A stretch of 64,000 bases of DNA from Terriglobia bacterium (GCA_020073365.1 JAIQFL010000004.1:1-64000), one strand, 5' to 3'; shown: positions 17,792-26,665, numbered from the stretch's first letter. The notes: generated by a model from the letters alone, not told the origin. Translations and numbers: made by a program.

Positions 17792-20700
17792 TTACCAGCG
17801 AATGTGGCCTTGCACCTGAACGAAGCGGTTCAGGAGCGTGGAACCGGTGGTGATGGCTCCGAAGGTGCCAACGCCGCTGGTGGGGGTGGTGCCCACGCCA
17901 CCCATGTACGAGTGGTTCATGACATTGAGCACGTCGCCGCGGACCTGGAACGTGATCGGATGATCCTTGACGCTAAACCGGAAATCGCGCATCAGGCTCC
18001 CGTTGAGCTGGCCGAAATTGGGGTTGCGGACGTCCGTGTATAGCGGCGTGACCCGCGCCTGGTAGGTGCCGGGCTGCATGGCGGTGCGCTTCTCCCAGCC
18101 GGAAGTGCAGGGCTGGCCCAGCGCAACGGCCGTGTCGCCGGGCCCGAGCGGTTGTCCGGGCAACACGCAACCGGCGGTGTTGAACCATTGGCCGAGTGTG
18201 GGGTTGGATACTTTGATGTTGTTCAGATCGCCGTAATAGAACGTATTCGGCATTCCGAGTAGCGTGCCCATAGACCACACGTAATTGCCTGAGACGGTCC
18301 AGCCACCGGCCACGAGGCTGAGGTACTTGTCATGCACCCAATGGCGGCCCTTGCCGAACGGCAGATCGTAGACCCACGTCGCCGTAATGCGATGGGGATT
18401 GATGTTATTCGGCTGCCAGACCGGCGACTGCGGGCTGGCCGGATCGAACGGATTCCAGGGTTGCAGGAAGCTGTTGGCAAACCGGCTGTCGAAGTAGGTA
18501 TAGCCGAAATTGGCCACCAATCCGCGGCTGAAACGGTGATTAAGGGCGACGTCGAATTCCGTTTCGCGCTCGTGGCCGATCGGATTCGGCAGCGTGAGGT
18601 TGCTCGACGGGTACGGCCGCAGCAGCGTGGCTTTCGAAATGGTGGCGCTGGTGAAGAAGCTGCCGACGCCGCTGATGGCGGAATAGAGCGCCGGGTTGCT
18701 GCTCTGAAGAGAAGCAAAGTTCGCGATGTTAAACGGGTTCGGAACGTTGGCGCCGAAGTTAGTGTCTTCCAGGCAGCCCGCGGCGGTGGCGTTGGTGACG
18801 CCGGAAGCGCATGAGATGGTCGCGCCGCTCGAATTCACCGGCCGCGCCGAGCCGTTGTAGTAGTAGCTTGCAGGGAACAGCGACTGGTTGACGTTGATGT
18901 TCAGGTTACTGGTGTAGGCCCCGGTGTAGCCGAACGAAACCACATCGTGGGTCGTGAGCTGCCGCTCAATGCCGAAGCGCCAGCGCTGCATGCGGGGGTG
19001 CTGAGTGGCCGGCACCGTCCAACTGGTCGGCCCGTTGCTGAGCGCCAGGAGGCCCATCAAGCCGTAGGTGTTCCCAACCGGCACGTTGAACCGCGTGCTG
19101 CCGCTATTCGGCCGGACAGGGAACGGGTCGGTCAGGGGAGAGGTCAAGGTCGTTCCCGCGTTGCACCAGGAGCCGCAGGCTCCGTTGGATCCCCAGGTGA
19201 CGCCCTGCGTGGTGGTGAACGTGGTGTTGCTGGTAACGGAATAGCCTGTCTGATTCGCACCGTAGACGAGGGCGTTGACATCCAGGGTGTCATAGTAAAT
19301 GCCATAACCGCCGCGGATCACGGTCTTGGAATCGATCTGGTATCCGAAGCCGACGCGCGGCAGCCACGTCAACTGGCTGCCCCACGCACGGTCCGGCGCT
19401 CCCGGCGTACCGGCGTACAGCGGGCCGCCTTTCACGATGAAGCTGGAAGGCGACAACTCCGGAACCTGGCTGGCCGTGTTGGCCGCGAAGGCCGCCTGCG
19501 CGCCGGCACTGATGGGCAGTTGCGCGTTGGGGTCCCAGCCTGAAATCCAGTCGTTCTGGTGTCCCTTGGCGCCGTTCTCCCATTCCGCGCGCAGCGAAAG
19601 GGTCAACGTGAACCGGGGAGAGACTCGCCACGTGTCCTGAAGGAACGCGGCCGCGAACTGGTTCGACACCGTATAGCTCGCATTGTTCGACGCAGACGCG
19701 GACGTGGGTAAACCCATCATGAAAGACGCCCAGCTCAAGCCGAGGGTGGCAGGATTATAGTTGCCGTTCGGACCGCCATCGTCGTACTGGCGGAAGTAGG
19801 TGTTGCCGAAGCCGTATGTGCCATCGCTGTTCCCCGCATGGTTGACGCGCGTCTGCTGGCGGAAATCGACGCCGGCGCGGAATTGGTGGTTGCCGCGGTT
19901 GTGGTACACGTCGGCGTTGTAGTCGTAGAAGCGGTTGTACTGCGGATTCGGGGTTCCGGAGATACCATTCTGGGAATATCCGCCAGGCGACATCAGCGGA
20001 ATGTAGCACCAACTCCCGCAGTTGCTATCGACGTACGAAGGGAGCCCGACCGCGGAAGGTTTGATGGAGAACGGATACGGGTAGGTGGTGGAGTAAGACA
20101 TCCAGTTGCTCACCGAACCAGCGGCGTGCAACAAGGTCCGCGGGCCAACGGTGTACACAAAGTCCAGGACGCCGTTCTGGTCGTCGCGGGTCACCCCGGC
20201 TCCATTCCCGCCTGTGTTATTGAAACCCTGCACGATGAAATACGTCCAGTCGCTGCGGTACTCCACGAAGTGGTTGCGGGTGTAGCGGCCGAAAACACGC
20301 AACTTGTCCGTCAGTTCCATATCCATGCGGCCGGACCATTGACCGAATAGCCAGTTGTAGGGGGTCGTGATTCCCAGGAAGTCGGTGGCTCCCGCATTCT
20401 GCGCCAGGGTCTGGTCGAACCAGTTGTTCGGATCGGGCCAATACTTGATGTAGTTCTTGTAGATCGGCGCACCCATGTTGGCGTAGGAGGCGGGCAGTAC
20501 GTTGCCGGGCAGCGCCGTGCGCACGTAATGCGTACCGGAGCGGCTGGAGTCTACTGTCACCGAGAAAGGATCGTAGAGCTGGTAATTGAGGCCATCCGAC
20601 TTGACGTTGAGCAGATCGGAAAAGTTGCCGGTTTTGTTGGCCGCGGACGGCACCACGTGGGCATAGGAATTGGCCGTTTCGGGCTTGGCGTCGTGCTCGC

Positions 20701-21697
20701 CACTGTAGCTGAGGCTCCAGAACACCTTGTTTTTCAGGTTGAGGATGTGGGGGATATACAGTGGCCCGGTAGCGGTGAAACCGTAAAGGTGGGAGTGGCC
20801 CGAGGGCTGGATGGGCTGGGCTAACGCCGCCGCCGCCCCGGCAGTATCGCCCTTGCCGAGCAGCGAATTGACATTCTTGTAGTATTGCTGCTTGGTGAAC
20901 AGGTTGCTGCCCTGCCAGCGCTGGCTCCAGTAGTTTTCGCTGGCGTCGCCATGGAAATCGTTCGCCCCGGATTTGGTGGTGATCGAGATGCCAAGTCCCA
21001 AGGAGTGGCCGAAACTGCCGTCGAACGTGTTGTCGACGACTTTCATTTCGGAAACGTTACTAACCGACGGCAGGTTGGACGTGTTGCGGCCGTTGCCGTT
21101 GCTGAAGGCGCCGTCGATGGTCCAGACGTTGCCGCCCACACCGGAGCCGTTGTTGTAATCGGAACCGCCCTGCGTGGAATGCGGGCCGAGGATCTGCGAT
21201 GCGCTCCCTCCGGCATTCACGCCCGCGGCGAACTGGATCATGCTGGTGACCACGTTGGTCATCACCGGCAGGTCGCGTACGGTGCGGCTATCCAACTGCA
21301 TGCCGTTATCGGTGTGGCTCACATCCACGATGGGCACCTCGGCGGTTACCGTAACGGATTCAGAAGAGACGCCAATCTGAAGCGTCACTTCGACGTTACG
21401 GATGTCGCCCGTCAGCAGCACGATGCCTTTACGCACGTCCTTCTTGAACCCGGCAGAGTCCACCGTGACGGTGTAATTGCCCGGCATCAGCAGCGGCACG
21501 ATGAAGCGCCCTGCTTCGTTTGACTTCGTCGCGGCCGTGGCTTGCGTGTCCGTGTTCGCGATGACTACGTTCGCGCCCGCGATCACCCCTCCCTGCGGAT
21601 CTTTGACCGTCCCTTGGAGGGTGCCGCGGGATTCCTGAGCGGCGGCGACGCTGACCAGAACCAGGAGCGCCGCCAAAGAGCAAATAGCACCTTTCAT
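17792..21697 (-). CDS. TonB-dependent receptor with N-terminal carboxypeptidase-regulatory-like domain
   Basis: A 1301-residue outer-membrane protein of the very large acidobacterial OAR/TonB class. Signal peptide residues 1-22 (MKGAICSLAALLVLVSVAAAQ). Residues ~25-110 form an Ig-like carboxypeptidase-regulatory domain (RGTLQGTVKDPQGGVIAGAN, GRFIVPLLMPGNYTVTVDSAGF). A plug domain follows, containing DSRTVRDLPV and SGANDFHGDASENYW, then a long barrel ending in GHIRW, whose terminal aromatic residue is typical for BAM recognition. These receptors import glycans or act in surface processes; substrate not known. The ATG at 21697 follows AAGGAGAAGG. Upstream lie a 40-residue exported peptide gene and a promoter; downstream is the TPR membrane protein. 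Confidence 0.92.
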   Translation of the reverse strand: MKGAICSLAALLVLVSVAAAQESRGTLQGTVKDPQGGVIAGANVVIANTDTQATAATKSNEAGRFIVPLLMPGNYTVTVDSAGFKKDVRKGIVLLTGDIRNVEVTLQIGVSSESVTVTAEVPIVDVSHTDNGMQLDSRTVRDLPVMTNVVTSMIQFAAGVNAGGSASQILGPHSTQGGSDYNNGSGVGGNVWTIDGAFSNGNGRNTSNLPSVSNVSEMKVVDNTFDGSFGHSLGLGISITTKSGANDFHGDASENYWSQRWQGSNLFTKQQYYKNVNSLLGKGDTAGAAAALAQPIQPSGHSHLYGFTATGPLYIPHILNLKNKVFWSLSYSGEHDAKPETANSYAHVVPSAANKTGNFSDLLNVKSDGLNYQLYDPFSVTVDSSRSGTHYVRTALPGNVLPASYANMGAPIYKNYIKYWPDPNNWFDQTLAQNAGATDFLGITTPYNWLFGQWSGRMDMELTDKLRVFGRYTRNHFVEYRSDWTYFIVQGFNNTGGNGAGVTRDDQNGVLDFVYTVGPRTLLHAAGSVSNWMSYSTTYPYPFSIKPSAVGLPSYVDSNCGSWCYIPLMSPGGYSQNGISGTPNPQYNRFYDYNADVYHNRGNHQFRAGVDFRQQTRVNHAGNSDGTYGFGNTYFRQYDDGGPNGNYNPATLGLSWASFMMGLPTSASASNNASYTVSNQFAAAFLQDTWRVSPRFTLTLSLRAEWENGAKGHQNDWISGWDPNAQLPISAGAQAAFAANTASQVPELSPSSFIVKGGPLYAGTPGAPDRAWGSQLTWLPRVGFGYQIDSKTVIRGGYGIYYDTLDVNALVYGANQTGYSVTSNTTFTTTQGVTWGSNGACGSWCNAGTTLTSPLTDPFPVRPNSGSTRFNVPVGNTYGLMGLLALSNGPTSWTVPATQHPRMQRWRFGIERQLTTHDVVSFGYTGAYTSNLNINVNQSLFPASYYYNGSARPVNSSGATISCASGVTNATAAGCLEDTNFGANVPNPFNIANFASLQSSNPALYSAISGVGSFFTSATISKATLLRPYPSSNLTLPNPIGHERETEFDVALNHRFSRGLVANFGYTYFDSRFANSFLQPWNPFDPASPQSPVWQPNNINPHRITATWVYDLPFGKGRHWVHDKYLSLVAGGWTVSGNYVWSMGTLLGMPNTFYYGDLNNIKVSNPTLGQWFNTAGCVLPGQPLGPGDTAVALGQPCTSGWEKRTAMQPGTYQARVTPLYTDVRNPNFGQLNGSLMRDFRFSVKDHPITFQVRGDVLNVMNHSYMGGVGTTPTSGVGTFGAITTGSTLLNRFVQVQGHIRW

Positions 21698-21754
21698 TCG
21701 ACCCTTCTCCTTAATGGCGCAGCACGCAACGTGGCGCCGGTTGATCTGAACCAA

Positions 21755-21877
21755 TCACCAGCGGACTGATCCTAACCTCACTTGGATGTTGGAAGTAGCT
21801 GTAATCACATCGCTCGGCGCAGCCACCAAGCCGGCAAGTGTCAAGATTCCCGCAAACAGGGAGAGAACCCTCTTCAT
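21755..21877 (-). CDS. 40-residue exported peptide encoded ahead of the TonB receptor
   Basis: A small open frame with ATG at 21877 and TGA at 21755-21757. It has a textbook signal peptide: MKRVLSLFAGILTLAGLVAA (positive n-region, 14-residue hydrophobic core, small residues at the expected cleavage). About 18 mature residues follow (PSDVITATSNIQVRLGSVRW). GAAGAGGT lies about 8 nt upstream of the ATG as ribosome site. It falls between the promoter at 21966-21993 and the TonB receptor start at 21697, so it would be translated from the same mRNA. It could be a real secreted peptide, the broken N-terminus of a lost gene, or a translated leader. I recognise no family. Confidence 0.55.
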   Translation of the reverse strand: MKRVLSLFAGILTLAGLVAAPSDVITATSNIQVRLGSVRW

Positions 21878-21965
21878 AGACTTACCTCTTCTCTGCGCGC
21901 ATCACCCGGAGCGCGTGGCATGCGGACAAAGCGATGACCCTAGCAATTTTGTTTCGCTACCAAAC

Positions 21966-21993
21966 TATATACACCAATACGAGACGGTGTCAA
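21966..21993 (-). promoter_or_regulatory. Sigma70-type promoter of the peptide-TonB receptor-TPR unit
   Basis: On the minus strand TTGACA (21988-21993) and TATATA (21966-21971) are separated by 16 bases; TATAGT with 18-base spacing overlaps it. Transcription would begin near 21958, giving an ~80-nt leader before the 40-residue peptide. It lies in the gap after the GH67 gene, so the receptor need not depend on GH67 transcription. The same TTGACA-16-TATATA arrangement precedes the PadR gene at 32024. Confidence 0.65.
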
Positions 21994-22036
21994 GGGGCAA
22001 ATTCGGAGCCTAAACTTGGTTAACGAGTAGTACAGG

Positions 22037-24553
22037 TCAATTCGCGTCCGGGAGAATCTCTATATAATCGATGCCGGCGGTTTCGCCTCCATCGCGCACG
22101 CCTTCGATGCGGATTTCGTCTCCGGAACGCAGAGCGACGCCGCGAATGATGCGCCGGGCCGATGAGGACGCGTCCATTCTCCGAGCGGGCACGCGGTCGT
22201 CGGCCGCCCACTCGTCGATGAGTTGGCTCCCCACCCACAGCCGGAAATGAGAGACGCCGTCGATCTGGTCGAAATACCGTACGTGCAGCGTGTACCACCC
22301 AGCCGCGCCATCGTAGCGCAGGGTGGCCGTGCAGCGCGCGGCGGCGCAAGCGATGGCTTTTCCTCCGGAAGCAGCTTCCCAGGGGGTGACGTCCCGAACC
22401 GTGTAGCCCTCCAGGTTCATGGACTCCGCTTCGAAGCGGCCCGGGTAGCGTCCCACCCGGCCCTTCGCATCCGCAATCCCGGATGCGCGCAGGAACCAGT
22501 TCGAGACGGCGTCACGCCAGACCTGCGCCTGGCCCTCCTGGTACTCCAGTTGGGCCAGCACTTCGTGGTACCGCTGGTCGTCGATCTTGCCCTTCAGGGC
22601 TTGCCACGCGCGAACGTATCCGGTGACCGCCGCCGCTCCCTCGTAGTGCGAATCGTAGATGTACTGGATCACGGTCTTCCCGGAATGGAGCCTGTGGGTG
22701 TAAGGAACGTGGTGCAGGAACAGCAGCAGATCGTCGGGGCAGGTCTCCAGGGATTCGTACACGCGGGCCACCGCCGTTTGATACTGGCCGATGTATCCGG
22801 TCCCGGTCGCGACCGTCCGATCCATCCCCACGCCCTTCTCGTCGGCATTGTGCCACTGGCCCCAGCCGTTGCGCTCGGAGGCTTCCACGTTGACGCCGTA
22901 ATGGTTGCCGACAATGTCCGTAAGGGTCTGCAACCCGAGAGGTCCGGTGTAGTTCTCGTAGGTGCGCCACGAGCTGAGTTGGATCGCGGCCACGGTCTGG
23001 AGCACCTTAGCATCGTCTCCGAACGTGAGACGCGTCCATTCGTCGGCGATCCGCTGGGCGCTCAGGTTCGGATTCCACGCCAGGCGGCCGAAGCCGTACA
23101 GATTCGCCTGCGACAGGTGGTTGCCGCACCAGGTTTCGTCCAGTCCGACGTTAGCGACCCCCACGAAGCCGCCGGTGGGGCGATGGAAGGTCTTGCCCGC
23201 TACGAGGGCCTTCACAGGTGTAGCCGTGGCACTGTTACGCAAATCGGCATGCAAATCGAAATCCAGCGCCTCCTTCCACATCGGAACCAGAAATACGCTG
23301 TGCCGCGCCTGCCCAAAGTATTCCTGCGTGACTTGCAGCTCGATCGCCTGGTTGGTCTTCTCCAGGGCTCCAAACAGCGGAGACGCGGGCTCGCGCACCT
23401 GAAAGTCGATGGGCCCGTTCTTGATCTGCACGATGACGTTCTCGTCGGAGCTCCCGTCCAGCGGCTGGAAGTTGTCGTACGCCGCGCGCCCTCGGTCGTT
23501 CTTGGGGTTGCGCCAGTCCATGTGGTGGTCGTACACAAAGCCGCGGTAGAAGAGCAGGCCGCCATGCGGCTGTAGGGCGCGCGCCACTACGTTGGCCGCA
23601 TCCGCGTGGGTTCTTCCATAGGTGGATGGCCCCACGCGGCCCTCCGAATCGGCCTTCAGAACAAAGCCGCCGAGGTCGGGGATGGCGCTGTACAGATCGT
23701 CCGCCTTGGATTTCCACCACGCCGCCACGCGCGGGTCGAGTGGATCGAAGGTGTCGAGGCCGCCCAGGGTCTTGGGACTCCCGAAGTCCACCGCGATCGC
23801 CACGCGGACGCCCCACGGCCGGAAGGCTTCAGCGATGCGCGCCACCTGCGGGATGAAATCGGGCCCCAGCACCCGCGGGTTGGCGTTCACGTTGTTGATC
23901 GAGCAACCGTTGATTCCGAGGGATGCCAGCAGCCGGCCATATTCGCCAACGCGGCTCAAGTCTTCGCGGACATGGAGGTTCTCCCAAAAAATGGACCGGC
24001 CGCCATAGCCGCGCTCGATGGAGCCATCCAGATTGTCCCACTCGTTCACCCACCGGACCGGGGAGTAAGGCGACTGCTTCTCATCGATCTTCGCGACGGA
24101 TTCGCCGACCCCGATTCTCCTCAGAAACTCGAAGACCCCGTACAGCACGCCGCGATCGTTGGAACCGGCGATCACTGTGTAGTGGGCCCCGTTCCCCGCC
24201 ACCGTCACCAGCCAAAAGCCATCCGCTTCGATCGCGCCATCGCGGTATAACTGCGGCGCGGTCTGGCGAATCTCCGCCATGGTTCCCAGCACGATGGCGC
24301 TCTCCGCGGGCAGGCGGGCTTCCACCCGCAGCGTTCGGCCGAGCATGCCGCGGATGCCGCGGATCAGCTCGCGCTGGGCGGTCTCGATCACCGGCGAATT
24401 GCCGTAGCTCGTCACCACTGCCGGCACGACGCCACGATACTGGCGGACGGCGGTTTCGCTCAACGCGTCGTATCGCAGCCAGGCGTTGGACCCGGTCTCG
24501 GCCGAGAGGCTCGCGGCCACCCATCCGCCGAGGATGCATATCTTGCGCAGCAT
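22037..24553 (-). CDS. Exported alpha-glucuronidase (GH67)
   Basis: An 838-residue protein with signal peptide (residues 1-18, MLRKICILGGWVAASLSA). GH67 removes 4-O-methyl-glucuronic acid from the non-reducing ends of xylo-oligosaccharides. Family blocks: VRWVNEWDNLDGSIERGYGG, GINGCSINNVNANPRVL, GGFVLKADSEGRVGPSTYGR (the general-acid Glu region), NVIVQIKNGPIDFQVREPAS (catalytic base region) and NLYGFGRLAWNP. The last ~130 residues (RFEAESMNLEGYTVRD to DYIEILPDAN) look like an added beta-sandwich carbohydrate-binding module, which most GH67 enzymes lack. Export differs from the intracellular Gram-positive enzymes. It has its own promoter at 24659-24687 and is divergent from the PQQ dehydrogenase gene. 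Confidence 0.93.
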   Translation of the reverse strand: MLRKICILGGWVAASLSAETGSNAWLRYDALSETAVRQYRGVVPAVVTSYGNSPVIETAQRELIRGIRGMLGRTLRVEARLPAESAIVLGTMAEIRQTAPQLYRDGAIEADGFWLVTVAGNGAHYTVIAGSNDRGVLYGVFEFLRRIGVGESVAKIDEKQSPYSPVRWVNEWDNLDGSIERGYGGRSIFWENLHVREDLSRVGEYGRLLASLGINGCSINNVNANPRVLGPDFIPQVARIAEAFRPWGVRVAIAVDFGSPKTLGGLDTFDPLDPRVAAWWKSKADDLYSAIPDLGGFVLKADSEGRVGPSTYGRTHADAANVVARALQPHGGLLFYRGFVYDHHMDWRNPKNDRGRAAYDNFQPLDGSSDENVIVQIKNGPIDFQVREPASPLFGALEKTNQAIELQVTQEYFGQARHSVFLVPMWKEALDFDLHADLRNSATATPVKALVAGKTFHRPTGGFVGVANVGLDETWCGNHLSQANLYGFGRLAWNPNLSAQRIADEWTRLTFGDDAKVLQTVAAIQLSSWRTYENYTGPLGLQTLTDIVGNHYGVNVEASERNGWGQWHNADEKGVGMDRTVATGTGYIGQYQTAVARVYESLETCPDDLLLFLHHVPYTHRLHSGKTVIQYIYDSHYEGAAAVTGYVRAWQALKGKIDDQRYHEVLAQLEYQEGQAQVWRDAVSNWFLRASGIADAKGRVGRYPGRFEAESMNLEGYTVRDVTPWEAASGGKAIACAAARCTATLRYDGAAGWYTLHVRYFDQIDGVSHFRLWVGSQLIDEWAADDRVPARRMDASSSARRIIRGVALRSGDEIRIEGVRDGGETAGIDYIEILPDAN

Positions 24554-24658
24554 GGCTGGTTCTCCTAAAGCATGGACGCGGGAAGCAGGACGGCCTCCGT
24601 CGACTCCGGTTCGAGGGCGCTGCCAGGCGGCATCGAGGATTTAGTTTTTACGAACAAC

Positions 24659-24687
24659 AATATATTTCATTGCTGGTTGGGAGTCAA
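24659..24687 (-). promoter_or_regulatory. Sigma70-type promoter of the GH67 gene
   Basis: On the minus strand TTGACT (24682-24687) and TATATT (24659-24664) are spaced by exactly 17 bases. The start would be near 24652, about 98 nt before the GH67 ATG, leaving room for a regulator site in the AT-rich leader. No clear operator palindrome is seen. Confidence 0.65.
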
Positions 24688-24729
24688 TCTGTCATGCCGC
24701 CGCAGCCGTTACATCTGTCATGCCGCCGC
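24687..24729. repeat. Direct repeat of 17 bp beside the GH67 promoter
   Basis: ATCTGTCATGCCGCCGC occurs exactly at 24687-24703 and 24713-24729, a period of 26 bp, next to the -35 box of the minus-strand promoter. Two helical turns and a half apart, the copies could be tandem regulator sites, or just a local duplication. Confidence 0.5.
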
Positions 24730-24801
24730 GAGGCAGCGCGGGCCGCCGCGGAGCCAGCGCCAATTTTCATCCAGGCGGGCGAGGCATCGCCTCATGAACC
24801 T

Positions 24802-24818
24802 GCCTGTCCCCGAAATAG
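24802..24818 (+). repeat. Half copy of the family D repeat
   Basis: GCCTGTCCCCGAAATAG is identical over 17 bases to 27074-27090, the right arm of the cruciform at 26995-27085. Only this arm is present here, 26 nt before the PQQ dehydrogenase start. Confidence 0.5.
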
Positions 24819-24843
24819 TTGGTTCTCGTGGCATCATAGGAGC

Positions 24844-26028
24844 ATGCACTTGAGAGGGATTTTGTTGAGTGCGGCCGCCCTGCTGGCCGCCGCTGCAGTG
24901 TTCTATGCGGCCGATCAACCCAAGCTTCCGCCGCCGTATGCCACCCCTAGCTCCAACAACGGGCCGCGCGTGATTCCACAGCCATCCGGGGCACAACTCA
25001 CCGTGCCCGCCGGGTTCCATGCGGAGGTGTGGGCCGAAGACTTCAATACGCCGCGTTTCATGATGCTCGGGCCCAGCAATGAAATCCTGCTGAGCGATTC
25101 GGGGTCGGGCCAGCGACCCACCGGGATTATATACGTGCTGCAGGGCAAAGAGCGGAAGAAGATCATCGAGAACCTCAACCGGCCTTACGGTCTGGCGATG
25201 TTGAACGGTTATCTTTACGTCGGCGAATGCGACTCCGTCAAGCGCTACAAGTACGACCCGAAGGCCATGATCGCGGGGCCGGGCGAAGAAGTTGTCTCCC
25301 TCAAGGGGCAGGGCACTCACCACTGGACTCGCAGCCTGCTCTTCGACAAGGACGGGAAGTATTTGTACGTGGGCGTAGGCTCCGGTTCGAACTCCTCGCC
25401 CGGCGAAGACCCGCGCCGCGCGGCGATTAACCGCTACAAGGTGGACGGATGGACCCACGAGATCTACGCCGCGGGCACCCGCAACCCCATCGGCATGCGT
25501 TGGTATCCGGGCACCGATACGCTGTGGGCCGCCATCCAGGAGCGCGACGACCTGGGAGACGACCTGGTGCCGGACTATTTTACGCACATCCAGCAGGGTG
25601 GCTTCTACGGCTGGCCCTACGCGTACTTCGGGCCGAATGAGGATCCCACCAACAAGGGTCTGGCGCCCGCCCTGGTAGCCAAGACCATCGTGCCCGACGT
25701 ATCGCTGGGCGCGCACAAAGCGGTGCTGGATTTCGTCTTCTACACCGGCAAACAGTTCCCGGCCGAGTACCAGGGTGGGGCGTTCCTGGCATGGCACGGT
25801 TCGTGGAACCGCTCTCAGAGGGTGGGCCAGTCGATCGCCTTCGTGCCCTTCAAGAACGGCGAACCCGCTGGCCCGCCGCGCGAGATTCTGACCGGCTGGA
25901 TGCTGGGACCGGATAAGCGCGAAGTCTGGGGCCGCCCAGTGGGTTTGCTGCAAATGACCGACGGCAGCCTGCTGATCTCCGAAGACGGCGGCAAGAAACT
26001 CTGGCATCTCAGCTACACGGGAAAGTAG
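24844..26028 (+). CDS. Exported PQQ-dependent sugar dehydrogenase (sorbosone dehydrogenase-like)
   Basis: A 394-residue beta-propeller protein with signal peptide (residues 1-22, ILLSAAALLAAAAVFYA). Blocks typical of soluble glucose/sorbosone dehydrogenases: VPAGFHAEVWAEDFNTPRFM, RPYGLAMLNGYLYVGECDSV, HHWTRSLLFDKDGKYLYVGV, EIYAAGTRNPIGMRWYPGTD and GGFYGWPYAYFGPNEDP. Such enzymes oxidise aldoses in the periplasm with PQQ and pass electrons to a carrier. No pqq genes are in the window. The next gene, 3 nt on, encodes a seven-heme cytochrome c that is an obvious candidate acceptor. The ATG at 24844 is preceded by CATAGGAGC. Confidence 0.9.
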   Translation: MHLRGILLSAAALLAAAAVFYAADQPKLPPPYATPSSNNGPRVIPQPSGAQLTVPAGFHAEVWAEDFNTPRFMMLGPSNEILLSDSGSGQRPTGIIYVLQGKERKKIIENLNRPYGLAMLNGYLYVGECDSVKRYKYDPKAMIAGPGEEVVSLKGQGTHHWTRSLLFDKDGKYLYVGVGSGSNSSPGEDPRRAAINRYKVDGWTHEIYAAGTRNPIGMRWYPGTDTLWAAIQERDDLGDDLVPDYFTHIQQGGFYGWPYAYFGPNEDPTNKGLAPALVAKTIVPDVSLGAHKAVLDFVFYTGKQFPAEYQGGAFLAWHGSWNRSQRVGQSIAFVPFKNGEPAGPPREILTGWMLGPDKREVWGRPVGLLQMTDGSLLISEDGGKKLWHLSYTGK

Positions 26029-26031
26029 GAT

Positions 26032-26643
26032 TTGAAGCGGCTGGTGCTGGTGGTTTTCGCCTGGGGTGCGGCGTGGGGTGCCGCGCCGTTTTCACATCGC
26101 ATCCACCTCCAGCAGAATCTGGAATGTGTGCAGTGCCACACGGCCGCCGCCCGCAGCACCAAGGTGGAGGACAACCTTCTCCCCGACAGGCAGGTGTGCC
26201 GGGGGTGTCACGAAGAGGCCGCGATTCCGGCGCCGCCTTCCACTCGCCTCTCGAAATTCAGCCACTCCCTGCATCTCAGGATGGGCAACGTGGCGCCCTT
26301 CCTCGCCAGCGCGATCGATCACCAGGACTATCTACAACCTCCGGGTGATATTCGCCCTCACCTCAATACCCGCAATCCCTGCCAGGCCTGCCACCGGGGG
26401 CTGGAGGAGTCGGACCAGGTCACCCGGGCGGCCCTGCCGCAGATGGCCGACTGCCTGGTTTGCCATACCCAGATCGAAGCGCCTTTCAGTTGCGAGGACT
26501 GTCACGCCAAGGACGCTCCATTGAAACCGGCCAACCACGTTCCCCGTTTTATGAACGATCACAGTACCGGCAAGCTGAACCTGGACAAGACCACCTGTGC
26601 GCTGTGTCACGGGCGCGCGTTCACCTGTATGGGGTGTCACTAA
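26032..26643 (+). CDS. Periplasmic multiheme (seven CXXCH) cytochrome c
   Basis: A 203-residue protein with seven heme-binding motifs: CVQCH (32-36), CRGCH (56-60), CQACH (117-121), CLVCH (141-145), CEDCH (154-158), CALCH (189-193) and CMGCH (199-203). The last heme His is the final residue. The start MKRLVLVVFAWGAAWGAAPF is a signal peptide. Additional His residues (FSHRIH, FSHSLH, NHVPRF) can serve as distal ligands, as in class III-like and cytochrome c7 domains (A-x-F-SH-x-x-H). The start codon is TTG at 26032, three nt after the dehydrogenase stop, indicating coupled translation. Likely role: accept electrons from the dehydrogenase and relay them to the respiratory chain (inference). Confidence 0.9.
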   Translation: MKRLVLVVFAWGAAWGAAPFSHRIHLQQNLECVQCHTAAARSTKVEDNLLPDRQVCRGCHEEAAIPAPPSTRLSKFSHSLHLRMGNVAPFLASAIDHQDYLQPPGDIRPHLNTRNPCQACHRGLEESDQVTRAALPQMADCLVCHTQIEAPFSCEDCHAKDAPLKPANHVPRFMNDHSTGKLNLDKTTCALCHGRAFTCMGCH

Positions 26644-26665
26644 TTGCCGCCGTGGGGGCGGCAAT
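26643..26665 (+). promoter_or_regulatory. Strong hairpin right after the cytochrome stop
   Basis: ATTGCCGCC-GTGGG-GGCGGCAAT forms a perfect 9-bp stem directly after the TAA. It lacks a T-tract, so it is more likely an mRNA 3'-end stabiliser or weak terminator than a canonical intrinsic terminator. Confidence 0.55.

Noticed and set aside
26643-26665. Intrinsic terminator after the heptaheme cytochrome
   Set aside because: The stem is strong but there is no following T-tract, so it is listed only as a hairpin.
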